Assembly (NCBI GenBank): GCA_948579315.1
Contig: CAPAOL010000022.1
Coordinates: 1 to 52,130 of the forward strand
DNA length: 52,130 bases
Source of the DNA: an uncultured Phocaeicola sp.
GTDB taxonomy: Bacteria > Bacteroidota > Bacteroidia > Bacteroidales > Bacteroidaceae
Direction of reading: 5' to 3'
Positions 34,666 to 43,796 of the stretch are shown piece by piece. A program made the position numbers and the translations under genes. Each line of letters begins with the position of its first letter. The stretch's first letter is position 1. Under the pieces are notes generated by a model. It did not search any database. It was not told where the DNA came from and saw only the letters and a list, made by a program, of their open reading frames with translations.

Positions 34666-36189
34666 CTATTCCCACTCAATTGTTGCAGGCGGTTTGGAAC
34701 TGATATCATAGGTTACGCGGTTTACACCTTTCACCTTATTAATAATATCATTCGACACCTTACCCATAAATTCATAAGGCAAATGCGCCCAGTCGGCTGT
34801 CATTGCATCTGTAGATGTCACAGCACGCAAAGCAACGGCTCTTTCGTATGTACGCTCATCCCCCATCACGCCTACAGACTGTACCGGCAACAAGATAACT
34901 CCTGCCTGCCATACTTTATCATACAATCCCCAGTCACGCAATCCCTGAATAAAGATATCATCAGCATCCTGCAGAATACGTACTTTTTCAGGAGTAATAT
35001 CACCTAGAATACGCACTGCCAAGCCAGGTCCCGGGAACGGATGACGAGTAATCAGATGTTCCGGCATACCCAACTCACGACCTACCCGACGCACCTCATC
35101 CTTAAACAACAAACGAAGTGGTTCACACAACTTCAGATTCATCTTTTCAGGAAGACCACCTACATTATGATGGCTCTTTATCACTGTACCCGTAATAGAC
35201 AATGACTCGATGCAATCCGGATAGATTGTACCTTGAGCCAGCCATTTCACATCTTTGATCTTATGAGCTTCTACATCGAACACATCAATGAAACCTTTAC
35301 CTATAATCTTACGTTTGGCTTCCGGTTCGACCACACCAGCCAGTTCCGTAAAGAACTTTTCGCTGGCATCAACACCAATCACATTCAGGCCAAGACATTC
35401 ATAGTCCTTCATCACATTCTTGAACTCATTCTTACGCAGCATACCATGATCTACAAAGATACAAGTCAAGTTCTTGCCAATAGCTTTATTCAGCAGCACT
35501 GCTGCAACCGACGAATCGACTCCGCCACTCAAACCGAGAACGACTTTATCATCACCCAACTGTTCTTTCAGTTCGGCAACCGTGCTCTCAATAAAAGAAG
35601 CCGGCGACCAGTCTTGCTTGCAACCGCAAACATCTACCACAAAGTTCTTTAGGATTTGAGTTCCGTCTTCACTATGAAATACTTCCGGATGGAACTGAAC
35701 ACCCCATACCTGCTCCCCTTCTATCTGATAAGCAGCAATCTCTACTTTATCCGTCGAAGCTATTTTCTTGAAATTATCAGGAATAGCAGTAATCGTATCT
35801 CCATGACTCATCCACACCTGCGACCCATCACGCACTCCTTTTAACAGCACATTATCTTTGCAGAAAGAAGCCAAATGAGCACGTCCATACTCACGCGTTC
35901 CGGCCGGTTCCACTTTTCCGCCATTGGTGTATGACAGATACTGTGCACCATAACAAATACCCAATATCGGATATTTACCACGAATTTCACTCAAATCTAC
36001 TTTGAAAGCATCTTTATCGTAAACCGAAAAAGGACTTCCGGAGAGAATGACTCCTTTAATAGTCGGGTCTTCTTTAGGAAATTTGTTATAAGGAACAATT
36101 TCACAATACGTATCCAATTCACGTACACGACGGCCTATAAGCTGTGTTGTCTGCGAACCGAAATCAAGAATTATTATTTTTTCCTGCAT
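34666..36189 (-). CDS. guaA: GMP synthase (glutamine-hydrolysing)
   Basis: 507 residues, the usual size. Converts XMP to GMP with ATP and glutamine. The N-terminal class I glutamine amidotransferase domain has its nucleophile Cys79 in GICYGAQ and the His/Glu pair in GVQFHPEVFHSE. The ATP-pyrophosphatase domain follows with the PP-loop GLSGGVDSSVAAVLL, and the C-terminal dimerisation domain ends with NRVTYDISSKPPATIEWE, the near-universal ending of the family. It is monocistronic, with a TACTTTTG promoter box at 36222-36229 and its own terminator. Confidence 0.98.
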   Translation of the reverse strand: MQEKIIILDFGSQTTQLIGRRVRELDTYCEIVPYNKFPKEDPTIKGVILSGSPFSVYDKDAFKVDLSEIRGKYPILGICYGAQYLSYTNGGKVEPAGTREYGRAHLASFCKDNVLLKGVRDGSQVWMSHGDTITAIPDNFKKIASTDKVEIAAYQIEGEQVWGVQFHPEVFHSEDGTQILKNFVVDVCGCKQDWSPASFIESTVAELKEQLGDDKVVLGLSGGVDSSVAAVLLNKAIGKNLTCIFVDHGMLRKNEFKNVMKDYECLGLNVIGVDASEKFFTELAGVVEPEAKRKIIGKGFIDVFDVEAHKIKDVKWLAQGTIYPDCIESLSITGTVIKSHHNVGGLPEKMNLKLCEPLRLLFKDEVRRVGRELGMPEHLITRHPFPGPGLAVRILGDITPEKVRILQDADDIFIQGLRDWGLYDKVWQAGVILLPVQSVGVMGDERTYERAVALRAVTSTDAMTADWAHLPYEFMGKVSNDIINKVKGVNRVTYDISSKPPATIEWE

Positions 36190-36221
36190 ATCAATGGTTG
36201 GATTTTGAATAAATTGAGTTG

Positions 36222-36229
36222 CAAAAGTA
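36222..36229 (-). promoter_or_regulatory. -7 box of guaA
   Basis: On the - strand TACTTTTG, an exact TAnnTTTG match, lies 32 bp before the guaA ATG. No matching -33 box at the right spacing was found. Confidence 0.5.
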
Positions 36230-36268
36230 GAAAAAAGTACGCAATCTATAATTAATAATGAAGAGAAA

Positions 36269-36310
36269 AATAAAGGAGATTCACAAGTTTACACCTGGAA
36301 TCTCCTTTAT
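36269..36310 (-). terminator. Intrinsic terminator of mscL
   Basis: Perfect 11-bp arms (AAAGGAGATTC at 36272-36282 and its complement at 36298-36308). On the - strand a T/A-rich run follows. It lies 12 bp after the mscL stop. Confidence 0.75.
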
Positions 36311-36321
36311 TTTAATTAGAA

Positions 36322-36768
36322 TCAATTATTCTTTTCTTTCAGCAAATCGCGTATCTCCGTCAACAAAACTTCTTCTTTCGTTGGCACAGGAGGAGCTGGA
36401 GGAGTAACCGCCGCTTCTGCCTGTTTTTTAGTTGTCAGTTTCGTAATCAAACGAATAAATAAAAATATAGCAAAAGCAATAATCAGAAAATCAAAGGTAG
36501 CCTGCAGAAACTGACCATAATCCAATGTCACAGCCGGAGCTATCTCCTTACCGTCAGCACCGACCTCTGCCGCCTTCATCACCCATTTCAAATCTGTAAA
36601 GTTCACACCGCCAACCAGTAAACCAATCGGAGGCATAATAACATTAGCAACCAATGATGATACAATTTTTCCAAATGCACCACCAATAACAACACCGACA
36701 GCCATGTCTATGACGTTACCTTTCATGGCAAACGCCTTAAAGTCCTGTAAAAATGTACTCTTTCCCAT
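36322..36768 (-). CDS. mscL: Large-conductance mechanosensitive channel
   Basis: 148 residues, family-sized. The N-terminal FLQDFKAFAMKGNVIDMAVGVVIGGAFGKIVSSLVANVIMPP holds the S1 helix and the pore-lining TM1. The second membrane segment is FLIIAFAIFLFIRLITKL. The C-terminal cytoplasmic helix TKEEVLLTEIRDLLKEK is also canonical. It opens under membrane tension to release solutes during osmotic downshock. It is monocistronic and divergent from gapA. Confidence 0.96.
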   Translation of the reverse strand: MGKSTFLQDFKAFAMKGNVIDMAVGVVIGGAFGKIVSSLVANVIMPPIGLLVGGVNFTDLKWVMKAAEVGADGKEIAPAVTLDYGQFLQATFDFLIIAFAIFLFIRLITKLTTKKQAEAAVTPPAPPVPTKEEVLLTEIRDLLKEKNN

Positions 36769-36820
36769 CTTTTTTCAATATTTAATGTGAATTTAATGCG
36801 CGAATATAAAAACATTTTTG

Positions 36821-36828
36821 TAATTTTG
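36821..36828 (+). promoter_or_regulatory. -7 box of gapA
   Basis: TAATTTTG, an exact TAnnTTTG match, lies 83 bp upstream of the gapA ATG at 36911. No TTTG is seen at the -33 position. Confidence 0.5.
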
Positions 36829-36910
36829 CACCGCATTTGAAAATAAAACAAATGCGGAGGCAGAGAGATATTTGAACAAATATTATAAAACCCTTAAAAG
36901 TTTAAACAAA

Positions 36911-37921
36911 ATGATTAAAGTAGGTATTAATGGATTCGGACGTATCGGACGTTTCGTTTTCCGCGCTGCAATGAAAAGAAACGATATTCAAATCGTAGGT
37001 ATCAATGACCTTTGCCCGGTTGATTACTTGGCTTACATGCTGAAGTATGATACAATGCACGGTCAATTCGACGGTACTATCGAAGCAGATGTTGAAAACA
37101 GCAAATTGATCGTTAACGGTCAAGCTATCCGCATCACAGCTGAAAGAAATCCGGCTGACTTGAAATGGAATGAAGTAGAAGCTGAATACGTTGTTGAATC
37201 TACAGGTTTGTTCTTGAGCAAAGACAAAGCTCAGGCTCACATCGAAGCTGGTGCAAAATATGTTGTAATGTCAGCTCCTTCTAAAGATGACACTCCGATG
37301 TTCGTTTGCGGTGTAAACGAAAAGACATACGTAAAAGGTACTCAATTTGTATCTAACGCTTCTTGTACTACTAACTGTTTGGCTCCTATCGCTAAAGTAT
37401 TGAACGACAAGTTCGGTATCCTTGACGGTTTGATGACTACAGTTCACTCTACAACTGCTACTCAGAAAACAGTTGACGGTCCTTCTATGAAAGACTGGAG
37501 AGGTGGTCGTGCTGCTTCTGGCAACATCATCCCTTCTTCTACTGGTGCTGCTAAAGCTGTAGGTAAAGTAATCCCTGCATTGAACGGCAAATTGACTGGT
37601 ATGTCTATGCGTGTTCCGACTTTGGACGTATCTGTAGTTGACTTGACTGTTAACTTGGCTAAACCGGCTACTTACGCTGAAATCTGCGCTGCAATGAAAG
37701 AAGCTTCTGAAGGCGAATTGAAAGGTATCCTCGGTTACACTGAAGATGCAGTAGTTTCTTCTGACTTCTTAGGTGACGCTCGCACTTCTATCTTCGACGC
37801 TAAAGCAGGTATCGCTTTGACTGATACTTTCGTTAAAGTTGTATCTTGGTATGACAACGAAATCGGTTACTCTAACAAAGTTCTTGACTTGATCGCTCAC
37901 ATGGCATCAGTTAACGCTTAA
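36911..37921 (+). CDS. gapA: Glyceraldehyde-3-phosphate dehydrogenase, type I
   Basis: 336 residues from MIKVGINGFGRIGRFVFRAA, the canonical N terminus; the frame is open 13 codons upstream but that part lies in the leader. The enzyme makes 1,3-bisphosphoglycerate in glycolysis. The NAD-binding GFGRIGR is at residues 8-14, and the catalytic Cys152 is in SNASCTTNCLAP. Other expected segments are HSTTATQKTVDGPS and SWYDNEIGYSNKVLDL. The codon use is notably T-ending and uniform compared with its neighbours, as expected of a highly expressed gene. A strong terminator follows. Confidence 0.98.
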   Translation: MIKVGINGFGRIGRFVFRAAMKRNDIQIVGINDLCPVDYLAYMLKYDTMHGQFDGTIEADVENSKLIVNGQAIRITAERNPADLKWNEVEAEYVVESTGLFLSKDKAQAHIEAGAKYVVMSAPSKDDTPMFVCGVNEKTYVKGTQFVSNASCTTNCLAPIAKVLNDKFGILDGLMTTVHSTTATQKTVDGPSMKDWRGGRAASGNIIPSSTGAAKAVGKVIPALNGKLTGMSMRVPTLDVSVVDLTVNLAKPATYAEICAAMKEASEGELKGILGYTEDAVVSSDFLGDARTSIFDAKAGIALTDTFVKVVSWYDNEIGYSNKVLDLIAHMASVNA

Positions 37922-37942
37922 TTAGACGTTTGAACCATATAG

Positions 37943-37975
37943 AAAACCGCTGCGGGAAACCGTAGCGGTTTTTTT
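37943..37975 (+). terminator. Intrinsic terminator of gapA
   Basis: The arms AAAACCGCTGCGG and CCGTAGCGGTTTT pair with one mismatch, followed by a run of seven or more T residues. It starts 22 bp after the gapA stop codon. Confidence 0.88.
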
Positions 37976-38018
37976 ATACATTTCATTTTATATATTGTTA
38001 AAAAGCAACGTGTTATCC

Positions 38019-38048
38019 GTTGAATAAGCAACAATTTTAGTAGTTTTG
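38019..38048 (+). promoter_or_regulatory. Promoter of the M3 peptidase operon
   Basis: TAGTTTTG at 38041-38048 fits TAnnTTTG and GTTG at 38019-38022 lies 18 bp upstream. The ATG follows at 38056, so the leader is very short. Confidence 0.6.
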
Positions 38049-38055
38049 TATTTCT

Positions 38056-40155
38056 ATGGAGAGATTATTAATAACATTGATACTAGTTTGCACTATGAGC
38101 AATATAACAAACGCCCAGAATCCTTTCTACGGGCAATATCATACGCCGCACGGAACCGTGCCGTTCGACCGGATTAAAACTGAACATTATGAGCCTGCTA
38201 TCCTCGAAGGAATCAAGCTGCAAAATGCTGAAATAGAGGCTATCATACAGAATCCGGAAAAGGCCGATTTTACCAATACGATAGAAGCTTTCGAAGAATC
38301 AGGGGAATTACTGGATAAGGTAGTTGCCGTCTTTGGTAATATGTTAAGCGCAGAAACGAACGACGATTTGCAAGAACTCGCTCAAAAAATAATGCCGTTG
38401 CTTAGTGAACACAGCAACAATATCACACTGAATGAAAAGCTATTCGCACGTGTGAAGGAAGTGTATAATCAAAAAGAGACTTTGCAACTGACACAGGAAC
38501 AAAAACAGTTACTGGAAAATGCATACAACAGTTTTGTTCGTCATGGCGCCAATCTGGAAGGAGAAGCGCGGGAAGAATACCGACGTCTGACTACCGAATT
38601 GAGTAAACTGACACTCACTTTCAGTGAAAACAACCTGAAAGAAACAAATGCCTATCAGATGCTGTTGACTAAAAAGGAAAGCCTCGCCGGATTACCCGAA
38701 ATTATCATAGAAGCTGCTGCTGAAACAGCCAAAAGCGAAGGAAAAGAAGGATGGGCGTTCACGCTTCATGCTCCAAGCTATGTTCCTTTCATGACGTATT
38801 CCGACAATCGTGATTTACGCCAGAAGTTGTATATGGCTTATAATACCAAATGCACGCATGATAACGAATTCAACAATATCGATATCGTAAAAAAGATAGC
38901 TAATACACGCATGAAAATAGCCCAGCTATTGGGATACAAAGATTATGCGGAATATACGCTAAAGAAAAGAATGGCGGAAAACAGCGAGTCTGTATACAAG
39001 CTGCTCAACCAACTGCTGGAAGCATACACTCCTACCGCACAACAGGAATACAAAGAAATCCAAGAACTGGCCCGTGAAGAACAGGGAAATGATTTTGTTG
39101 TAATGCCTTGGGACTGGAGTTATTACTCAAACAAACTGAAAGACAAAAAATTCAATATCAATGAAGAAATGCTTCGCCCTTACTTCGAATTGGAACAAGT
39201 GAAGAAAGGAGTGTTTGGGCTTGCAGAAAAGTTATATGGAATTACCTTCCGAAAAAATACCGAGATCCCGGTTTATCACAAAGAAGTGGAAGCCTTCGAA
39301 GTGTTTGATAAAAACGGAAAATTCTTAGCCGTCTTATATACTGACTTCCATCCGCGTTTAGGTAAGCGCGCCGGAGCTTGGATGACGAGTTACAAAGACC
39401 AATGGATAGATAAAAAGACTGGCGAAAATAGCCGTCCGCATGTATCCGTTGTGATGAACTTTACCAAGCCAACCGAGAATAAGCCTGCTTTATTAACATT
39501 CAATGAGGTAGAAACATTCTTGCATGAGTTTGGACATAGCCTGCATGGTATGTTTGCCAATTCCACTTACAGAAGTTTAAGCGGAACTAATGTATATTGG
39601 GATTTTGTGGAGCTTCCTTCGCAAATTATGGAAAATTTCGCCATAGAGAAAGATTTCCTCAATACATTTGCCCGTCATTATCAGACAGGAGAAGTTTTAC
39701 CGGATGAATTAATAAAACGTCTTGTAGACGCTTCTAATTTCAATATTGCTTATGCGTGTCTGCGGCAACTGAGTTTCGGCTTACTTGATATGGCGTGGTA
39801 TACTCGCAACACTCCTTTTGAAGGAGACGTGAAAGCTTATGAACAGGAAGCCTGGAAAGATGCACAAATATTGCCGGTTGTACCAGAAGCTTGCATGAGT
39901 ACACAGTTCTCCCATATCTTTGCTGGTGGATATGCCGCCGGATACTATAGCTATAAATGGGCAGAGGTACTGGATGCCGATGCTTTCTCATTGTTCAAGC
40001 AAAAAGGAATATTCAATCAGGAAGTTGCAGACTCGTTCCGCAATAATATTCTGTCGAAAGGAGGAACGGAACATCCAATGGTACTTTATAAACGTTTCCG
40101 CGGACAGGAACCAAGTATTGATGCTTTATTAATCAGAAATGGAATAAAGAAATAA
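38056..40155 (+). CDS. dcp: M3 family peptidyl-dipeptidase (Dcp-like), exported
   Basis: 699 residues with an N-terminal signal peptide (MERLLITLILVCTMSNITNAQ). The zinc site is HEFGH at residues 490-494 in ETFLHEFGHSLHGMF, with the third ligand expected in the following helix (YWDFVELPSQIMENFAIE). NPFYGQYHTPHGTVPFD after the signal is typical of the Bacteroidales Dcp group. It should remove C-terminal dipeptides from oligopeptides in the periplasm. A lipoprotein gene follows after 38 bp on the same strand. Confidence 0.93.
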   Translation: MERLLITLILVCTMSNITNAQNPFYGQYHTPHGTVPFDRIKTEHYEPAILEGIKLQNAEIEAIIQNPEKADFTNTIEAFEESGELLDKVVAVFGNMLSAETNDDLQELAQKIMPLLSEHSNNITLNEKLFARVKEVYNQKETLQLTQEQKQLLENAYNSFVRHGANLEGEAREEYRRLTTELSKLTLTFSENNLKETNAYQMLLTKKESLAGLPEIIIEAAAETAKSEGKEGWAFTLHAPSYVPFMTYSDNRDLRQKLYMAYNTKCTHDNEFNNIDIVKKIANTRMKIAQLLGYKDYAEYTLKKRMAENSESVYKLLNQLLEAYTPTAQQEYKEIQELAREEQGNDFVVMPWDWSYYSNKLKDKKFNINEEMLRPYFELEQVKKGVFGLAEKLYGITFRKNTEIPVYHKEVEAFEVFDKNGKFLAVLYTDFHPRLGKRAGAWMTSYKDQWIDKKTGENSRPHVSVVMNFTKPTENKPALLTFNEVETFLHEFGHSLHGMFANSTYRSLSGTNVYWDFVELPSQIMENFAIEKDFLNTFARHYQTGEVLPDELIKRLVDASNFNIAYACLRQLSFGLLDMAWYTRNTPFEGDVKAYEQEAWKDAQILPVVPEACMSTQFSHIFAGGYAAGYYSYKWAEVLDADAFSLFKQKGIFNQEVADSFRNNILSKGGTEHPMVLYKRFRGQEPSIDALLIRNGIKK

Positions 40156-40193
40156 GTATTAAGTATAAGGTATTAAGTATTAAACATAACCGC

Positions 40194-40709
40194 ATGAAGA
40201 AGAATATCTATAAAATAGTAGGATTATTACTATTGCTTCCTTTATTTTCAGGGTGTAATGATTCGGACGATGTAGCCGCTATCTTTACAGGAAAAACGTG
40301 GAAACTAAATTATATCACTGTGGATGGAGGTCATGAGATGTTTCCCTTCTGGGAAAATGAGGAACAAGAAAAAGCTAGTATCAAAGAACTTAATAAAAAC
40401 GGTACATACAACATCGTATTTGATGGCACAGTAGATGGAGATGTTATGAACGGAAATATAAAAGGAAGTATTATTGCAACCGGTACTTTTGAAGGAAAAT
40501 GGAGTGCCAATGCCAAAAACAACAGCTTTAAAGCTACTGTTACCACTGCTGGTAATTATGGTAACGACCAACTCGCCAGAAATTTTATAGAGGGACTTAA
40601 TACAGCCACATCTTACGAAGGAGATAGTAACAACTTATACCTTTTATACAAACCGGCACCCGATAAACAAACTTTCCGTATGGTTTTCCGGGTAGTAAAT
40701 AATAAATAA
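40194..40709 (+). CDS. Small lipoprotein, DUF4847-like, function unknown
   Basis: 171 residues with a lipoprotein signal (MKKNIYKIVGLLLLLPLFSG, followed by the lipidated Cys). The mature protein starts NDSDDVAAIFTGKTWKLNYI and is then beta-rich with Gly/Asn/Asp-containing turns (DGTVDGDVMNGNIKGSI). The family number is from memory and not certain. It lies 38 bp after the M3 peptidase and 9 bp before the dCMP deaminase, so it is probably part of the same transcript. The spacer before it contains two copies of a TATTAAGTAT-like decamer. Confidence 0.75.
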   Translation: MKKNIYKIVGLLLLLPLFSGCNDSDDVAAIFTGKTWKLNYITVDGGHEMFPFWENEEQEKASIKELNKNGTYNIVFDGTVDGDVMNGNIKGSIIATGTFEGKWSANAKNNSFKATVTTAGNYGNDQLARNFIEGLNTATSYEGDSNNLYLLYKPAPDKQTFRMVFRVVNNK

Positions 40710-40718
40710 TAAACAAAC

Positions 40719-41168
40719 ATGAGCACTGAAAAGAAACAATTAGAACTAGACAAACGTTATATTCGTATGGCCAGTATATGGGCTGAAAATTCCTATTGCC
40801 AACGCCGTAAAGTAGGAGCTTTAATTGTTAAAGATAAAATGATTATCTCCGACGGATATAATGGAACACCTTCCGGTTTTGAGAATGTATGCGAAGATGA
40901 AAACAATCTGACAAAACCATACGTTCTGCATGCGGAAGCAAATGCCATTACTAAAATTGCACGTTCAAACAACAGTAGCGACGGTGCTACCATGTATGTC
41001 ACCGCCTCTCCTTGCATCGAATGTGCGAAGTTAATCATACAGGCAGGAATCAAACGGGTAGTTTACTCCGAACATTATCGCCTGGAAGATGGAATTGAGT
41101 TATTAAAACGGGCAGGAATAGAAGTTATCTACACAGAATTAGATAACCATTCCTCTCCGAATAAATAA
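40719..41168 (+). CDS. Deoxycytidylate (dCMP) deaminase, ComEB-like
   Basis: 149 residues. It has the zinc cytidine deaminase motifs HAEANAI (zinc-binding His and catalytic Glu) and PCIECAKLI (two cysteines), plus GYNGTPSGFENV, typical of dCMP deaminases. It converts dCMP to dUMP, supplying thymidylate synthesis, in the cytoplasm. It begins 9 bp after the lipoprotein stop and is followed after 30 bp by the S41 protease gene, so these genes look like one operon. Confidence 0.93.
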   Translation: MSTEKKQLELDKRYIRMASIWAENSYCQRRKVGALIVKDKMIISDGYNGTPSGFENVCEDENNLTKPYVLHAEANAITKIARSNNSSDGATMYVTASPCIECAKLIIQAGIKRVVYSEHYRLEDGIELLKRAGIEVIYTELDNHSSPNK

Positions 41169-41198
41169 GAAGACGAACGTTTTAAAAAAGGAATAGAC

Positions 41199-42950
41199 AT
41201 GAGTACAAAAAACTCTTCACGTTTTACACCTGTCATCATAGCAGTCAGCGTGGTAGTCGGGATTCTTATCGGAACATTTTATGCCAAGCATTTTGCCGGC
41301 AACCGTTTGGGTATTATCAACGGTTCCTCCAATAAGCTAAACGCATTGTTACGCATCGTAGACGATCAATATGTCGACACTGTAAACATGGCAGATTTAG
41401 TGGAAAAAGCCATGCCGCAGATTCTAGCCGAATTAGATCCACATTCAACGTATATCCCAGCCCAAAATCTCGAAGAAGTCAACTCGGAACTGGAAGGTAG
41501 CTTTAGCGGAATCGGTATCCAGTTTACCATACAGAACGACACCATTCATGTGAATGCAGTTGTTCAGGGTGGTCCTTCTGAAAAGATAGGATTGATGGCG
41601 GGCGACCGTATTGTTACTGTAGACGACAGTTTGTTTGTCGGTAAGAAAGTAACCAACGAACGGGCTATGCGCACTCTGAAAGGTCCGAAAGGTTCACAAG
41701 TGAAATTAGGTATCAAACGAACGGGAGAAAAAGACTTACTGCATTTCAATATTACCCGCGGAGACATTCCTCAAAATACCGTTGATGCAGCTTATATGTT
41801 AAACGATGACATCGGTTACGTGAAAGTCAGCAAATTCGGACGTACCAGCCATGTAGAATTGTTGAATGCACTGGCACAACTCAACCATAAAAAATGCAAA
41901 GGTCTGATCATTGACCTCCGAGGTAACACTGGAGGATATATGGAAGCTGCCATCCGCATGGTGAATGAGTTCCTGCCCGAAGGCAAATTAATTGTATACA
42001 CTCAAGGCCGTAAATATCCACGTGCAGAAGAATTCGCCAACGGTACAGGCAGCTGTCAGAAAATGCCACTCGTTGTATTGATTGACGAAGGTTCTGCTTC
42101 TGCCAGTGAAATCTTCACCGGAGCTATTCAGGATAACGACCGGGGTACAGTTGTAGGACGCCGTTCCTTTGGTAAAGGACTTGTGCAACAACCGATCGAC
42201 TTCAGTGACGGTTCGGCTATCCGCCTGACAATCGCCCGCTACTACACTCCATCCGGACGCTGCATCCAACGTCCATACGAAAGTGGTAAAGATCGTAACT
42301 ACGAACTGGATTTATATACCCGTTATGAACATGGGGAATTCTTCTCACGCGACAGTATCAAGCAGAATGAGAGCGAACGTTATAGCACCAGCTTGGGACG
42401 TACTGTTTATGGCGGTGGTGGTATCATGCCGGATATATTCGTACCGCAAGATACAACGGGAGTCACCTCTTATCTTTCTACTGTTATCAACCGGGGGCTG
42501 ACTATTCAATTCACATTCCAGTACACCGACAACAACCGGAAGAAACTTAGCCAATATGAAACAGAGGAAGAATTGCTGAATTACCTTCGTCATCAGGGAT
42601 TGGTAGAACAGTTTGTCCGTTTTGCCGACAGCAAAGGAGTGAAAAGAAGAAATATCCTCATTCAAAAGTCATACAAACTATTGGAGAAGCACCTCTTTGG
42701 TAATATCATCTACAATATGCTTGGACTGGAAGCTTATCTTCAATATTTTAACAAAACAGATGCTACCGTTATTAAAGGTATTGAGATACTTGAAAAAGGA
42801 GAAGCTTTCCCAAAAGCTCCGGTAGCCGTTGAGGAGGAAGAAGTGACGAAGGACAAAAAAGATGGAAAGAAAAAAAGAACTGCGCAAGCGTATAGCATTA
42901 CTGAATACCCAACATGCGGATTCGACTATGCGAAAGCTGCAATCAGCTAA
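41199..42950 (+). CDS. S41 family carboxy-terminal processing peptidase
   Basis: 583 residues. One N-terminal membrane anchor (VIIAVSVVVGILIGTFYA, about 13-30) places the protease outside the cytoplasm. A PDZ domain follows (LEGSFSGIGIQFTIQNDTI, then GGPSEKIGLMAGDRIVTVDD). The S41 core has the Ser/Lys dyad: Ser301 in GSASASEIF and Lys326 in RRSFGKGLVQQP, 25 residues apart as in other C-terminal processing proteases. The last 30 or so residues (KKDGKKKRTAQAYS and following) are basic and unlike the family, and their codons overlap the next gene by 89 bp in another frame. It may trim the C termini of envelope proteins. Confidence 0.93.
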   Translation: MSTKNSSRFTPVIIAVSVVVGILIGTFYAKHFAGNRLGIINGSSNKLNALLRIVDDQYVDTVNMADLVEKAMPQILAELDPHSTYIPAQNLEEVNSELEGSFSGIGIQFTIQNDTIHVNAVVQGGPSEKIGLMAGDRIVTVDDSLFVGKKVTNERAMRTLKGPKGSQVKLGIKRTGEKDLLHFNITRGDIPQNTVDAAYMLNDDIGYVKVSKFGRTSHVELLNALAQLNHKKCKGLIIDLRGNTGGYMEAAIRMVNEFLPEGKLIVYTQGRKYPRAEEFANGTGSCQKMPLVVLIDEGSASASEIFTGAIQDNDRGTVVGRRSFGKGLVQQPIDFSDGSAIRLTIARYYTPSGRCIQRPYESGKDRNYELDLYTRYEHGEFFSRDSIKQNESERYSTSLGRTVYGGGGIMPDIFVPQDTTGVTSYLSTVINRGLTIQFTFQYTDNNRKKLSQYETEEELLNYLRHQGLVEQFVRFADSKGVKRRNILIQKSYKLLEKHLFGNIIYNMLGLEAYLQYFNKTDATVIKGIEILEKGEAFPKAPVAVEEEEVTKDKKDGKKKRTAQAYSITEYPTCGFDYAKAAIS

Positions 42951-43455
42951 CATACTGACCGCCCTTGAAGCCCACCCGGCTTTCAGGGCGGCAAATACCG
43001 TACTACTATACCATTCGCTAAATGACGAAGTAGATACACATGAGTTTATCCAAAAATGGAACAATAAGAAGCGAATCTTGCTCCCCGTAGTGGTAGGCGA
43101 TGATTTGGAACTTCGGATATATACCGGACCTGAAAATATGTCAATCTGTAGTGTCTATGGCATAGAAGAACCAACCGGAGAAGCATTCACAGACTATGCA
43201 GCCATCGACTTCATTGTCGTTCCCGGAGTAGCTTTTGATGCCAAAGGTAACCGTTTGGGACGAGGAAAAGGTTATTATGACCGTCTCCTGCCACGCATAC
43301 CAACTGCTTACAAAGCTGGAATTTGTTTCCCATTTCAATTAGTGGAAGAAGTTCCTGCGGAATCATTCGACGTCCGCATGGATATAATTATAACCATTAA
43401 TGAAGACGAATTATCACACCCATCCCACCCACTGCCAACATGCGACAGGAAGTGA
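42862..43455 (+). CDS. 5-formyltetrahydrofolate cyclo-ligase
   Basis: 197 residues. Converts 5-formyl-THF to 5,10-methenyl-THF with ATP. The N terminus KKELRKRIALLNTQHAD, the middle VPGVAFDAKGNRLGRGKGYYDRLL (substrate loop and glycine-rich motif) and ICFPFQLVEEVP are typical. The start at 42862 is needed to keep the basic N-terminal helix, and it overlaps the S41 gene by 89 bp. The C terminus (NEDELSHPSHPLPTCDRK) is unlike the family. In another frame the next 25 codons, 43448-43522, read GSDEETLRKLGIKVIDRIPF and on to a stop, which looks like protein sequence and suggests a frameshift or decay at the end of the gene. Confidence 0.88.
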   Translation: MERKKELRKRIALLNTQHADSTMRKLQSANILTALEAHPAFRAANTVLLYHSLNDEVDTHEFIQKWNNKKRILLPVVVGDDLELRIYTGPENMSICSVYGIEEPTGEAFTDYAAIDFIVVPGVAFDAKGNRLGRGKGYYDRLLPRIPTAYKAGICFPFQLVEEVPAESFDVRMDIIITINEDELSHPSHPLPTCDRK

Positions 43456-43508
43456 CGAAGAAACACTTCGCAAGCTGGGTATAAAGGTTATAGACAGAAT
43501 CCCTTTCC

Positions 43509-43796
43509 TCAACGAAAAATAATGTTTGTAATAACCATAGCACCGACTTTCTGATTGAGAGTGCGCACCAATACTTCACGCCCCATCATCAACTCCTGCC
43601 GGAGAGCAGCAGAAGTAAGATGCACATACAATGTCTGATTACGAATATAAAGATTGTTGGTATAAGCTGCCGCCGGTCCTAAGATTTGAGGCCAGGCATC
43701 CAACAGCCTTTGTTCGTTCAGCGGAGACTCCAAGCTCTCCTGACGAAGAAACTGTTGAATCAGTTTTCCTATTTGTTCGGCATCATTGCGCTTCAT
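43509..43796 (-). CDS. DUF721/DciA-like protein
   Basis: 95 residues (MKRNDAEQIGKLIQQFLRQE and on). It is typical of the DUF721 group: LLDAWPQILGPAAAYTNNLYIRNQTLYVHLTSAALRQEL. In other bacteria DciA loads the replicative helicase. It overlaps the end of recF by 14 bp, so the two are translationally coupled, and recF-DUF721 is a conserved pair. It is convergent with the cyclo-ligase gene. Confidence 0.9.
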   Translation of the reverse strand: MKRNDAEQIGKLIQQFLRQESLESPLNEQRLLDAWPQILGPAAAYTNNLYIRNQTLYVHLTSAALRQELMMGREVLVRTLNQKVGAMVITNIIFR

